A stretch of 40,076 nt of DNA, from assembly GCA_002292815.1 (NCBI GenBank), contig DBBX01000002.1, forward strand, positions 1 through 40,076. Direction: 5' to 3'. Shown here in pieces: positions 1-7,191 of this stretch (position 1 is its first letter; each line of letters begins with the position of its first letter). Under the pieces are notes generated by a model. It worked only from the letters and a program-made list of their open reading frames with translations. It was not told the DNA's origin and searched no databases. The DNA is from Thiotrichaceae bacterium UBA973 (GTDB lineage Bacteria > Pseudomonadota > Gammaproteobacteria > Eutrophobiales > Eutrophobiaceae). Position numbers and translations under genes: made by a program.

Positions 1-107
1 CCTATAGCGCCACCTATAGCGCCATTGATAACGATATCATCAGCAAATGTCACTGGAGACATAGACAGTAATGTCGATATTATTAAAATATAAAAATTGT
101 TTTTCAT
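1..107 (-). CDS. Secreted glycine-zipper-like protein, N-terminal part only
   Basis: Partial gene that runs off the left edge; only the first 35 codons are visible. A strong ribosome binding site (AAGGAGGA at about 113-120) lies just before the ATG at 105-107. The protein starts with a Sec signal peptide: Lys-Asn after Met, a hydrophobic stretch rich in Ile and Leu, then a probable cleavage site in VTFA-DD. The visible mature part reads DDIVINGAIGGAIG, with alternating small residues as in glycine-zipper membrane-associated proteins. A 12-base direct repeat (CTATAGCGCCAC type) at about 3-24 encodes the GAIG repeat. Function unknown; the glycine-zipper label rests on about ten residues. Confidence 0.6.
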   Translation of the reverse strand, partial: MKNNFYILIISTLLSMSPVTFADDIVINGAIGGAI

Positions 108-228
108 AATTGTCCTCCTTCTTACTATGTTCGATACAAATATGAATAAAAGTTTAGAAAAACTTAAATGAATAAACAAAAACTGTGATGTAGTTATCTT
201 TAAACCCTACCAAGCCAAGCATATATAG

Positions 229-1209
229 CTATTTGCGCGCTCTACCTTTCTCGTATTTGGGTATATTGCGTTCCTTCTGTTCATCTTGAAGCTTTTGATA
301 ACTTTCCCAACGTCGTTGTTCAAGATCACCCGAGTCAAGTGCAGCCTTAATACCACATTTTATTTCGGTATCGTGTTGGCAGTTATTGAATTTACATTGT
401 GCTATAAACGACAGAACTTCATCAAAAGTATCTTCAATTCCGGTTTCACAATCACTCAGCTGCAATTCTCTAATTCCCGGTGTATCGATAAGTAAGCCGC
501 CATCATGCAATAAGTGCAATGAACGTGAAGTCGTCGTATGTTGTCCTTTTCCGTCTTCAAAACTGACATCCGCCGTTAACTGATCGGAATCAGTCAGACT
601 ATTAATCAATGTCGACTTGCCAACACCAGAGGACCCCACTAACGCAATCGTATGCCCTTCTGTGCACAAGGTTCTCAATGAAGCAAGACTCGCATTTTCT
701 TTAGCATTGACACCTTCAACCCGAAGATTATTTTGCAATACCATTGCCGTCTGTTTGAATGAATCGATATCATCAGACAAATCAATTTTAGTCAGGACAA
801 TGACGGGGTGAATTTTTGCTTCATTCGCCAATGCTAGATAACGTTCAATACGTGAAACATTAAAGTCTTGATCACAAGACGTAACAATAAATAGAGTATC
901 AACGTTTGCAGCAATGATTTGATCATGCGTGCGTTTGCCCGCTGCTTTACGTATTAATACTGTTTCTCTGTCCAGTATCCGAAGTGGGCGTTCACCTTCA
1001 TCAGGAATCAACATCCAATCGCCGACGGCAAGGTTCTTTGGATCACTGAATACGCCTATTTCAAAGCTTTCAATTCCTTTGTTACTCCAGACAATGCAAT
1101 GGCTACGATGAATTTGCGCGATTCGCGCAAGATAGCATTGCTCATTTTCTTCAGACTTTAATTGTTGGATAAAGAAATTCTTCCAACCTAATTGAGCTAG
1201 ATTAAAGAT
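229..1209 (-). CDS. rsgA: Ribosome small-subunit-dependent GTPase A; non-AUG start inferred
   Basis: RsgA is a circularly permuted GTPase that acts late in 30S subunit maturation. The G4 motif (LTKIDL) comes before G1 (GSSGVGKST) and G3 (DTPGIRE), and the C-terminal zinc motif C-x4-C-x-H-x5-C is present (CKFNNCQHDTEIKC). The first canonical start is ATG at 1012-1014 (MLIP...), giving 261 residues and losing the N-terminal OB fold. The same frame stays open upstream to a TAA at 1234-1236 and encodes OB-type sequence (LAQLGWKNFF ... LARIAQIHRS ... LAVGDW), so the real gene very likely starts further upstream. There is no ATG, GTG or TTG in that extension. Candidates are ATC at 1209, ATA at 1212 or ATT at 1227/1233; an AGG lies 8 bases before the ATC. 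I give the ATC version (326 residues, within the usual family length). Gene identity is certain; the start is inferred. Confidence 0.85.
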   Translation of the reverse strand: MFNLAQLGWKNFFIQQLKSEENEQCYLARIAQIHRSHCIVWSNKGIESFEIGVFSDPKNLAVGDWMLIPDEGERPLRILDRETVLIRKAAGKRTHDQIIAANVDTLFIVTSCDQDFNVSRIERYLALANEAKIHPVIVLTKIDLSDDIDSFKQTAMVLQNNLRVEGVNAKENASLASLRTLCTEGHTIALVGSSGVGKSTLINSLTDSDQLTADVSFEDGKGQHTTTSRSLHLLHDGGLLIDTPGIRELQLSDCETGIEDTFDEVLSFIAQCKFNNCQHDTEIKCGIKAALDSGDLEQRRWESYQKLQDEQKERNIPKYEKGRARK

Positions 1210-1282
1210 TATAAGTACCTGAGCAATAAAAATTTAAGATAGTGAATAATTCAAATAATTTTATTAGTAATTAATTTAACTC

Positions 1283-1436
1283 TATAATAGGTTGCGTGAA
1301 ACAAAGCTGGGCAGTATTGGCAAGGACTTCCTCCATAGACGGCAGGGACCAAGCCCTAATTGTTCCAGTGCCATTTTAAAGACATTGTCTCGGTACGACC
1401 GAAGTCTGTGCCAATTACTATAAGTGCCATAATTAG
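1283..1436 (+). other. Intergenic region with TATAAT box and hairpins; possible structured RNA
   Basis: This non-coding stretch is unlike an ordinary spacer. A perfect TATAAT sits at 1283-1288, with only a weak -35 (TTATTA at 1261-1266). Downstream, GGGC (1309-1312, about) and TTGG (1317-1320) can pair with CCAA and GCCC at about 1349-1355 to close a long stem. Two tight palindromes follow: AGACATTGTCT (1380-1390) and TCGGTACGACCGA (1390-1402). The word GTGCCA occurs three times (about 1369, 1409 and 1425). It could be a small RNA, an untranslated leader or gene debris. No known RNA family was recognised. Confidence 0.2.
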
Positions 1437-1871
1437 TTACTTTGGAAGCGGTCTTGCATTATTATCTTCAACGGTCTGCATATCACTTAACAATCGCCCT
1501 TCACCCATTTTTATCTCATGACATATCACGTCATAAATTTCACTATGAAATACCAATTGATAGTGACTGCAACTGCCCAGGTGCTCAGGCTTGAACTGCT
1601 TCAACCAATCTGAATCATCAATTTTAAATAATGCAGCAGCCGAATCTTCCGTCATCAAAACATTACCATGCACTTCTTCAGTCGTCATCGAAAATGCCTC
1701 AACGCCGATGAGTTTCAGATGCTTTATATTATCTTCATTATCTTCATCTTCAGGATTCAAATATTCAAAACCCTTTAATATTACGCCGCCATGCGACCAA
1801 ATAACGCGTTCTAATCCTGGCCCTTTACCATCATGGTGAAACTCTTCTTCTAATAATGTTGTTGTTTTCAT
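1437..1871 (-). CDS. Hypothetical protein, 144 residues
   Basis: Unrecognised protein. It has no signal peptide and no membrane segment, and it is acidic with a Glu/Asp-rich stretch near residues 40-50 (NPEDEDNEDN). Conserved-looking features are WSHGG near residue 26 and a CSHY motif near residue 101. The composition suggests a soluble cytoplasmic protein. It stands alone between rsgA and rsmI, both also on the minus strand, with about 150 bases on the rsmI side. No clear Shine-Dalgarno precedes the ATG. A 7-base inverted repeat (ACGATTA at 1915-1921, TAATCGT at 1935-1941) lies upstream and might be an operator. No function is proposed. Confidence 0.75.
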   Translation of the reverse strand: MKTTTLLEEEFHHDGKGPGLERVIWSHGGVILKGFEYLNPEDEDNEDNIKHLKLIGVEAFSMTTEEVHGNVLMTEDSAAALFKIDDSDWLKQFKPEHLGSCSHYQLVFHSEIYDVICHEIKMGEGRLLSDMQTVEDNNARPLPK

Positions 1872-2020
1872 TTTAAGTTATTTATCCGTTGCTAATATTG
1901 TGAATTGATAATGAACGATTATTGTTTTCGATATTAATCGTGTAGCTGCATATTATCATGTAAAGAAATATAGAAAAACGGACATTATTTAAATAGTGCA
2001 AGCCCACTTAGCTTTTGGGT

Positions 2021-2854
2021 CTATTTTTCAATCGATTCCAGCACCATTTGGTAGACCTCATTTTTCTTTTTACCGGTTATCCTTGAGGTTAACCCTGCAG
2101 CATCTTTTGGTGGGAGTTTTTCGGAAAGGATTTGGTTGATCCGAAGCACTTCAGCATCGGAGACAGATGTCTCTTGTGCACCCTCAACAATAACAACGAA
2201 TTCACCTTTTATTTTTATCTCTTCGCTTATCAATTTTTCATTAACTATGGATAAGCTATCACGCACAATTTGTTCATACTGTTTAGTCAATTCTCGGGCA
2301 ATAGTGACGCGTCTCCTAGAACCAAAAACATCGTGCATATCTTGTATCGACTCGCGGATGCGATGTGGTGCTTCGTAGAAAATCAGTGTTCTTGATTCTG
2401 ATATTAATTGCTGTAAGCATTTTTTTCGAGCCTCTGTCTTCGCTGGCAAATATCCTTCAAAGATAAATTTACTGGTTGGTAACCCAGAGACAGACAAGGC
2501 GGTAATAACTGCCGAAGGTCCTGGAATCGGAATGACCTTTATCCCGTTGTCATGTGCGGCAGTGACCAACTTGTATCCGGGGTCGTTAATTAAGGGGGTG
2601 CCGGCATCTGAGATTAAGGCGATGGATTCTCCATCGCTTATTTGTTGTATCAGCTGCGAAGTTAATTGTGCTTCATTGTGCTCATGATAGGCTTTTACTT
2701 TTGTCTTAATACCAAATCGTTCCAACAAGGTTTTACTATGGCGTGTATCTTCCGCAGCAATTAAATCTGATTGCTTCAGAACTTCAATTGCACGTTCAGA
2801 AATATCAGTCAGATTACCAATAGGTGTCGCTACAATATATAAAGAACCTGACAA
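2021..2854 (-). CDS. rsmI: 16S rRNA (cytidine1402-2'-O)-methyltransferase RsmI
   Basis: RsmI methylates the ribose of C1402 in the 30S decoding centre, using SAM. The tetrapyrrole-methylase fold is clear: LYIVATPIGNL at the N-terminus, AAEDTRHS, then the SAM-binding PGPSAV and FEGYLP segments, and RELTKQYE further on. The frame extends to a TTG at 2878, but a better start is the TTG at 2852-2854: AGGAG (2861-2865) lies six bases before it and the product then begins SGSLYIVATPIGNL, as in homologues (277 residues). It is divergent from lpoA, the arrangement known from E. coli (yraL/yraM). A palindromic repeat fills the space between the two genes. Confidence 0.95.
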   Translation of the reverse strand: MSGSLYIVATPIGNLTDISERAIEVLKQSDLIAAEDTRHSKTLLERFGIKTKVKAYHEHNEAQLTSQLIQQISDGESIALISDAGTPLINDPGYKLVTAAHDNGIKVIPIPGPSAVITALSVSGLPTSKFIFEGYLPAKTEARKKCLQQLISESRTLIFYEAPHRIRESIQDMHDVFGSRRRVTIARELTKQYEQIVRDSLSIVNEKLISEEIKIKGEFVVIVEGAQETSVSDAEVLRINQILSEKLPPKDAAGLTSRITGKKKNEVYQMVLESIEK

Positions 2855-2909
2855 TATTCGCTCCTGAACGCTGTTCAAATTTGGGTGTCGTAATTATTTG
2901 CTACTCGGA

Positions 2910-3064
2910 TAATTTATCAGGGAATCGTGATGATCACGCCAAACTGATATTCGATACGCGTGCTCGCGACTGAAAGCATAGTTATTCATATGCTTGATTG
3001 AGCATGTGCGCGTATCGAATGCCAGAGCAAGCAAGGGCACGATTAGCGATCCGAGACAAAATTA
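2910..3064 (-). repeat. Palindromic intergenic repeat, copy 1 (GAGCAC family)
   Basis: Imperfect palindrome of about 155 bases between rsmI and lpoA. The core is a perfect 12-base inverted repeat, ATTCGATACGCG (2949-2960) and CGCGTATCGAAT (3009-3020). Inside it are TGCTC/GAGCA arms and a hairpin AAGCATA (2974-2980) / TATGCTT (2989-2995). The outer arms pair less well. Read on the minus strand, the hairpin is followed by GCGAGCACGCG, which matches the GATTCGAGCAC core of the copies at 24708 and 32102. This copy is the most diverged of the three. It could form a cruciform or an RNA stem and probably affects both divergent leaders. Confidence 0.6.
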
Positions 3065-3146
3065 CACGTATAGTATGAGGATACTTAAACAATATAACAC
3101 TACAACTTGAATTATTATTGAGCACCCTGATGAAATATTCGAGTTT

Positions 3147-4997
3147 ATGTTACACAATATACATATGCGACTTTCAATAATTTTACTTTTTTCATTGGCT
3201 TTATTAACTGCCTGTGGACCTACCAAGCAGTCAAGCACTCAACCACAGGTCGATCCGGAAGAAAATGCCCGAACTTTGATGCAATCGGGAGATTATTCTG
3301 CTGCTGCAACTGAATACCTGAATCTGGCCGCAAAAGATAAACCAAATGCGACAGTCTATCGCCTGAAAGCAGCGGCGGCCTATGTCGAAGCCGGCGATTA
3401 TGGTGCTGCAAAAAAGACCCTAAGTGACACAACTATTGCGGAGAATGATTCATTACAAAATATTAGAATGAAGATCCTGAGTGCCCGCATCGAATTGGAG
3501 TTTGGCCAACCGGGGAAAGCACTGAGTCTACTTAACGAATTATCTGAGCCGAATATTCCACAAGGCTTGAGAGTGACTTTTCATGATATCCGCGCCAAGG
3601 CTTATCTAGCCCATGGGGATTACCTCAAGGCCGCATCAGAGCGCTTACTTTTATCTAATTACCTGAACACACCAACAGAGATCGACCAAAATAATCGATC
3701 ACTTTGGCAGGTCCTAGAAGCAATACCGACGTCGGACATTGATGATTTACGAATTGTTGCTCCTGATGAATTAACCAGCTGGTTTGAGTTGGCGTCACTA
3801 TACCAAACCTATAAGTACCAGCCAGCCAGATTAAACAATGCTATTGATGGTTGGGTGCAACGTTACCCAAGACACCCGGCATATTCGTCTATTGCACAAG
3901 AGTTGATTAGCAAAAGTAAACAGTTTGTTAATCGGCCAGCAAAAATTGGCTTGCTATTACCCTTGTCCGGCAAATTTCAAACATCTTCAACAGCAATTCG
4001 CGACGGATTTCTCGCTGCCTGGTATATGGATGGACAGGAAAAATCAGATGTTGAAATCTATGACGCTAACTCTTTGAATATTATTGAAGTTTATCACCAA
4101 GCTGTTAGCGATGGTGTGGATTATGTCGTTGGACCATTAGAAAAAGAAGCCATCAATCAACTGGCCAATCAAGGTGAGCTTCCCATACAGGTTCTGGCTC
4201 TTAATCGTCAGGAGCTTAATAAGGAACAGAGTAATGACAAACTAATCCAGTTCGGACTGTCACCTGAAGATGAAGCTGCTCAAGTCGCTGAAATTGCTAT
4301 GTCTGATGGCCACCGATTGGCATTAGTAATGACTCCCGGCAACCCTTGGGGTGATCGTATAGCAGAAGCTTTCATGTCACGCTGGATAGAACTCGGTGGC
4401 AGCGTTTTGGAACGTGCGATATTTCAAAGCAACTCAAAAGACTTTGGTTCCCCGGTTAAAGCACTGTTAAATATCGATAGTAGTGAAAAACGAGGTCGAG
4501 ATTTACGTAATAAACTCAATATAAAGATAAATAATGTTGAACGACGTCGAGAAGATGCGGATTTTATATTCACTGCAGCGTTGCCCGGTGATGCACATCA
4601 ATTGTTTCCACAATTTCGTTTTCATCGTGCTGGTGATTTACCCGTCTATTCAACTTCACATATCTTCACAGGCATACTTGATGAAGCCAGAGATATCGAT
4701 TTAAATGATGTTATGTTTATTGACATGCCTTGGATACTGGAGACATCACGTCAACTTTCGATTATCCAGGACATACTCAATCGAAACTGGTCACAAGAAA
4801 GATCTCAATACAGACGTCTCTATGCGCTCGGCATTGATGCTTATCATTTAATCCCGGAAATTAGCCGCCTGAGTGCTGAAAAAAATACTTTCCTGAGTGG
4901 TGAAACAGGCGACCTTAGTATTACGCCAGAGAATATTGTCAAACGTAAATTACGTCGCGCTCAATTCGTGGAAGGGAAACCTGTCTTGTTAAATTAG
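3147..4997 (+). CDS. lpoA: Penicillin-binding protein activator LpoA, outer-membrane lipoprotein
   Basis: LpoA is an outer-membrane lipoprotein that reaches through the periplasm to activate the peptidoglycan synthase PBP1A. The signal peptide ends in the lipobox LTAC (Cys23). An N-terminal helical TPR-like domain (about residues 30-260) is followed by a periplasmic-binding-protein-like domain starting near KIGLLLPLSGKF (about 267). Length, 616 residues, is typical. The ATG at 3147 is used here; the second ATG at 3165 (MRLSIILLF) gives a more ordinary signal peptide, and neither has a clear Shine-Dalgarno. It is first in the run lpoA-yraN-diaA-dolP, all close together. Confidence 0.93.
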   Translation: MLHNIHMRLSIILLFSLALLTACGPTKQSSTQPQVDPEENARTLMQSGDYSAAATEYLNLAAKDKPNATVYRLKAAAAYVEAGDYGAAKKTLSDTTIAENDSLQNIRMKILSARIELEFGQPGKALSLLNELSEPNIPQGLRVTFHDIRAKAYLAHGDYLKAASERLLLSNYLNTPTEIDQNNRSLWQVLEAIPTSDIDDLRIVAPDELTSWFELASLYQTYKYQPARLNNAIDGWVQRYPRHPAYSSIAQELISKSKQFVNRPAKIGLLLPLSGKFQTSSTAIRDGFLAAWYMDGQEKSDVEIYDANSLNIIEVYHQAVSDGVDYVVGPLEKEAINQLANQGELPIQVLALNRQELNKEQSNDKLIQFGLSPEDEAAQVAEIAMSDGHRLALVMTPGNPWGDRIAEAFMSRWIELGGSVLERAIFQSNSKDFGSPVKALLNIDSSEKRGRDLRNKLNIKINNVERRREDADFIFTAALPGDAHQLFPQFRFHRAGDLPVYSTSHIFTGILDEARDIDLNDVMFIDMPWILETSRQLSIIQDILNRNWSQERSQYRRLYALGIDAYHLIPEISRLSAEKNTFLSGETGDLSITPENIVKRKLRRAQFVEGKPVLLN

Positions 4998-5014
4998 ATA
5001 ACGCAAAATCATGG

Positions 5015-5389
5015 ATGATAAATAAACCAAAGCCAGTTAAGCATGCTGGTAAAATTGCTGAAGACATTGCAGCACAATACCTCATCAATCAAGGACTGAA
5101 ATTGCTTGATCGGAATGCTCACTGTCGCTTTGGCGAGATCGATCTGATTGGTCTTGATAAGGAAATTCTGACCTTCATCGAAGTACGTTATCGAAAAAAT
5201 GAACAATATTTAGCTGTTGTTGAAACAATTGATCAAAGTAAATGTCGAAAAATTATTATCAGCAGTGAATACTATTTAAGCCAGCATAATAACTATCGCT
5301 CTTACCAATGTCGCTATGATGTCATCGCCATTACTGGTGAGCTTGATAAGCCAGTAATCGAGTGGATTAAAAATGCATTTCAGGCATAA
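5015..5389 (+). CDS. yraN: UPF0102 / YraN family putative endonuclease
   Basis: Small soluble protein of the UPF0102 family, with a restriction-endonuclease-like (Holliday-junction-resolvase-like) fold. Family motifs are visible: GKIAEDIAAQYL near the start, RFGEIDLIG and TFIEVRYR in the middle, which carry the predicted acidic and Glu-x-Arg/Lys catalytic positions. The biochemical role is not established in the family. It begins 17 bases after lpoA, so it is probably co-transcribed. Length of 124 residues is normal. Confidence 0.92.
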   Translation: MINKPKPVKHAGKIAEDIAAQYLINQGLKLLDRNAHCRFGEIDLIGLDKEILTFIEVRYRKNEQYLAVVETIDQSKCRKIIISSEYYLSQHNNYRSYQCRYDVIAITGELDKPVIEWIKNAFQA

Positions 5390-5422
5390 TGACGACGATT
5401 TTTAGATAACGAATTAACTCCA

Positions 5423-6016
5423 ATGGATGCCATTCAACGCGTAATAAACAACTTTAATGAAAGCATTCAGGTAAAAACTGAAGCTGTAGGCAAACTAGCG
5501 CCTGTTATTGCAGATGCGGCAGCAGCCATAGCAGATGCCCTGTTAAATGATCACAAGATCATGGCCTGCGGTAATGGCGGTTCTGCAGCAGACGCACAAC
5601 ATTTCTCGGCAGAGATGCTGAATCGCTTTGAAATGGAGCGCCCTGGCTTACCTGCAATCGCTCTAACCACAGACTCATCAACCCTGACCTCTATTGCAAA
5701 CGACTATCAATTTGCTGAGATATATTCAAAACAAATTCGAGCACTAGGACAAGAAAATGATGTTCTGCTTGCTATTAGTACTAGCGGCGAATCACACAAT
5801 ATTGTTCATGCTATCGATGCCGCCCATGACAGAAACATGGTCGTTATTGCTCTGACTGGTAGAGAGGGTGGCCAAATTGCTGATTTGATGAACGACAATG
5901 ATTTTGAAATACGTGTACCAACCTGGTCAACAGCGCGAATACAGGAAGTCCATATTATGATTATCCATTCACTTTGTGATCTTGTAGACCTACAATTACT
6001 CGGACAGGACGGATGA
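5423..6016 (+). CDS. diaA: SIS-domain protein DiaA (DnaA initiator-associating)
   Basis: Sedoheptulose-7-phosphate isomerase-like SIS-domain protein. In E. coli the orthologue at this locus, DiaA, binds DnaA and helps it assemble at oriC. Visible motifs are CGNGGSAADAQHFSAE (residues about 49-64) and AISTSGES, the sugar-phosphate-binding loop. GmhA (heptose synthesis) is a close paralogue; gene order between yraN and dolP favours DiaA, but an isomerase role is not excluded. The stop codon is separated from dolP by one base, indicating translational coupling. Confidence 0.88.
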   Translation: MDAIQRVINNFNESIQVKTEAVGKLAPVIADAAAAIADALLNDHKIMACGNGGSAADAQHFSAEMLNRFEMERPGLPAIALTTDSSTLTSIANDYQFAEIYSKQIRALGQENDVLLAISTSGESHNIVHAIDAAHDRNMVVIALTGREGGQIADLMNDNDFEIRVPTWSTARIQEVHIMIIHSLCDLVDLQLLGQDG

Positions 6017-6017
6017 A

Positions 6018-6599
6018 ATGAAACTCAATAAGTTACTACAACTATTAATCTTACTTTGTTTAATGCCTTACATCTCGGGTTGTGCGGTTGTCGCAATCGG
6101 TGGTGCGGCAACGGCAGCAACCGTCGCCGTTGACAGAAGGACATCCGGCACCCAGCTTGAAGACCAAACAATCGAATCAAAGGCAGGTCAGGCCCTCAAC
6201 AGTGACCCTGAATTAAAAGAACAAGCACACTGGAATGTGGTCAGTTATAACACAGTAGTATTGCTCACAGGTGAAACACCAACCGACGCCATGCGCCAAA
6301 AGGCACTGGAGTTAGTTAAATCCGTCGACAAGGTCACACATGTCTATAACGAAATCACCATTGCCGCCCCAAGTTCAATGGTCGCAAGAGCCAGTGATTC
6401 CTACATTACAAGCAAAGTGAAAACACAGATGTTTACCAGTAGTGAATTGTCCAGTATTGATATAAAAGTGGTCACTGAAAAAGGCGTTGTCTATCTCATG
6501 GGTATCGTGAGTCGGGCTGAGTCAGAAGTAGCAACCGAGATTGCGAGACAAACAGGCGGCGTACAGAAAGTTGTAAAACTGTTTCAGTACACAGACTAG
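6018..6599 (+). CDS. dolP: Outer-membrane lipoprotein DolP with two BON domains
   Basis: The product has a lipoprotein signal peptide with lipobox ISGC (Cys22), then a Gly/Ala-rich stretch (AIGGAATAATVAVDRRTSG) and two BON domains: about residues 46-115 (IESKAGQAL ... VTHVYNEI) and about 124-193 (DSYITSKVKTQM ... VQKVVKLF). DolP (YraP) binds anionic phospholipid in the outer membrane and supports BAM function and envelope integrity. Length of 193 residues matches the family. It is last in the lpoA-yraN-diaA-dolP series and ends four bases from the convergent macrodomain gene. Confidence 0.93.
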   Translation: MKLNKLLQLLILLCLMPYISGCAVVAIGGAATAATVAVDRRTSGTQLEDQTIESKAGQALNSDPELKEQAHWNVVSYNTVVLLTGETPTDAMRQKALELVKSVDKVTHVYNEITIAAPSSMVARASDSYITSKVKTQMFTSSELSSIDIKVVTEKGVVYLMGIVSRAESEVATEIARQTGGVQKVVKLFQYTD

Positions 6600-6603
6600 T
6601 TAA

Positions 6604-7092
6604 CTAATCCAAAAGAGCTTGATAGACATCTGCATCTGCGAGTGAAAAACAACAGGCTATAATCCGCGTAAAATTGTGTTCATATTTTTTCATCGCGGTG
6701 AGTGCAATCTTTGCCGCCGGTTCAATTGGAAACCCATAGATACCGGTGCTAATCGCAGGAAAGGCAATCTCTCCAAAACTTTTTCTCACAGCAAGTTCTA
6801 ATGCATTGATATAACACCAACGCAGTAGCTCAGCTTCACCTTGTATCCCACCTTGCCATACTGGTCCAACTGTATGAATAACCCACTTTGCTTCCAGATT
6901 AAAACCTGGTGCCAATTTCACCTGTCCCACTTCACAACCACCGAGTGTTTTATTGAACACTAATAATTCAGGCCCGGCAGCACAATGTATTGCGCCATCG
7001 ACACCACCGCCACCGAGCAAAGAGGTATTCGCGGCATTGACTATCGCATCGACCTTCAGTGTAGTGATATCAGTCTGAATAATTTCAATCAT
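6604..7092 (-). CDS. Macrodomain O-acetyl-ADP-ribose deacetylase (YmdB type)
   Basis: Single macrodomain of 162 residues. Motifs are VDAIVNAANTSLLGGGGVDGAIH (split here: NAANTSLLGGGGVDGAIH at about 18-35), CEVGQVKLAPGF, VIHTVGPVW and the phosphate-binding loop AISTGIYGFP near residue 113. The Asn and Asp of N-A-A-N ... GGGVDGAIH are the catalytic or ligand-binding positions in the MacroD/YmdB class. Predicted reaction: hydrolysis of O-acetyl-ADP-ribose or removal of mono-ADP-ribose from proteins. It is divergent from the DUF255 gene and convergent with dolP. Confidence 0.9.
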   Translation of the reverse strand: MIEIIQTDITTLKVDAIVNAANTSLLGGGGVDGAIHCAAGPELLVFNKTLGGCEVGQVKLAPGFNLEAKWVIHTVGPVWQGGIQGEAELLRWCYINALELAVRKSFGEIAFPAISTGIYGFPIEPAAKIALTAMKKYEHNFTRIIACCFSLADADVYQALLD

Positions 7093-7191
7093 GGCGGTCT
7101 AATTCAATTAGCTACAGCTCATAAAGAACTTTTAAACAACAAAGTGTTAAAGTAAGTACAATTATTAACCCAGTATACGTTAGAAATTATT

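Noticed and set aside
229..1014. Treating rsgA as an N-terminally truncated pseudogene
   Set aside because: The upstream in-frame sequence still encodes good OB-domain residues, and all GTPase and zinc motifs are intact, so a rare start codon is more likely than decay.
1321..1360. Similarity of CTCCATAG..GGCAGGG to the RNase P RNA core
   Set aside because: Only a short match; the conserved 3' ACAGAA..CCGGCTTA region and the rest of the catalytic core are absent.
1366..1430. Three TGGCAC words on the minus strand, like sigma-54 -24 elements
   Set aside because: None has a GC dinucleotide at the -12 position with the required spacing.
2879..3146. Possible rnpB in the rsmI-lpoA gap, as rnpB lies near rsmI in some gammaproteobacteria
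   Set aside because: The gap is only 268 bases and is largely taken up by the palindromic repeat; no RNase P motifs are seen.
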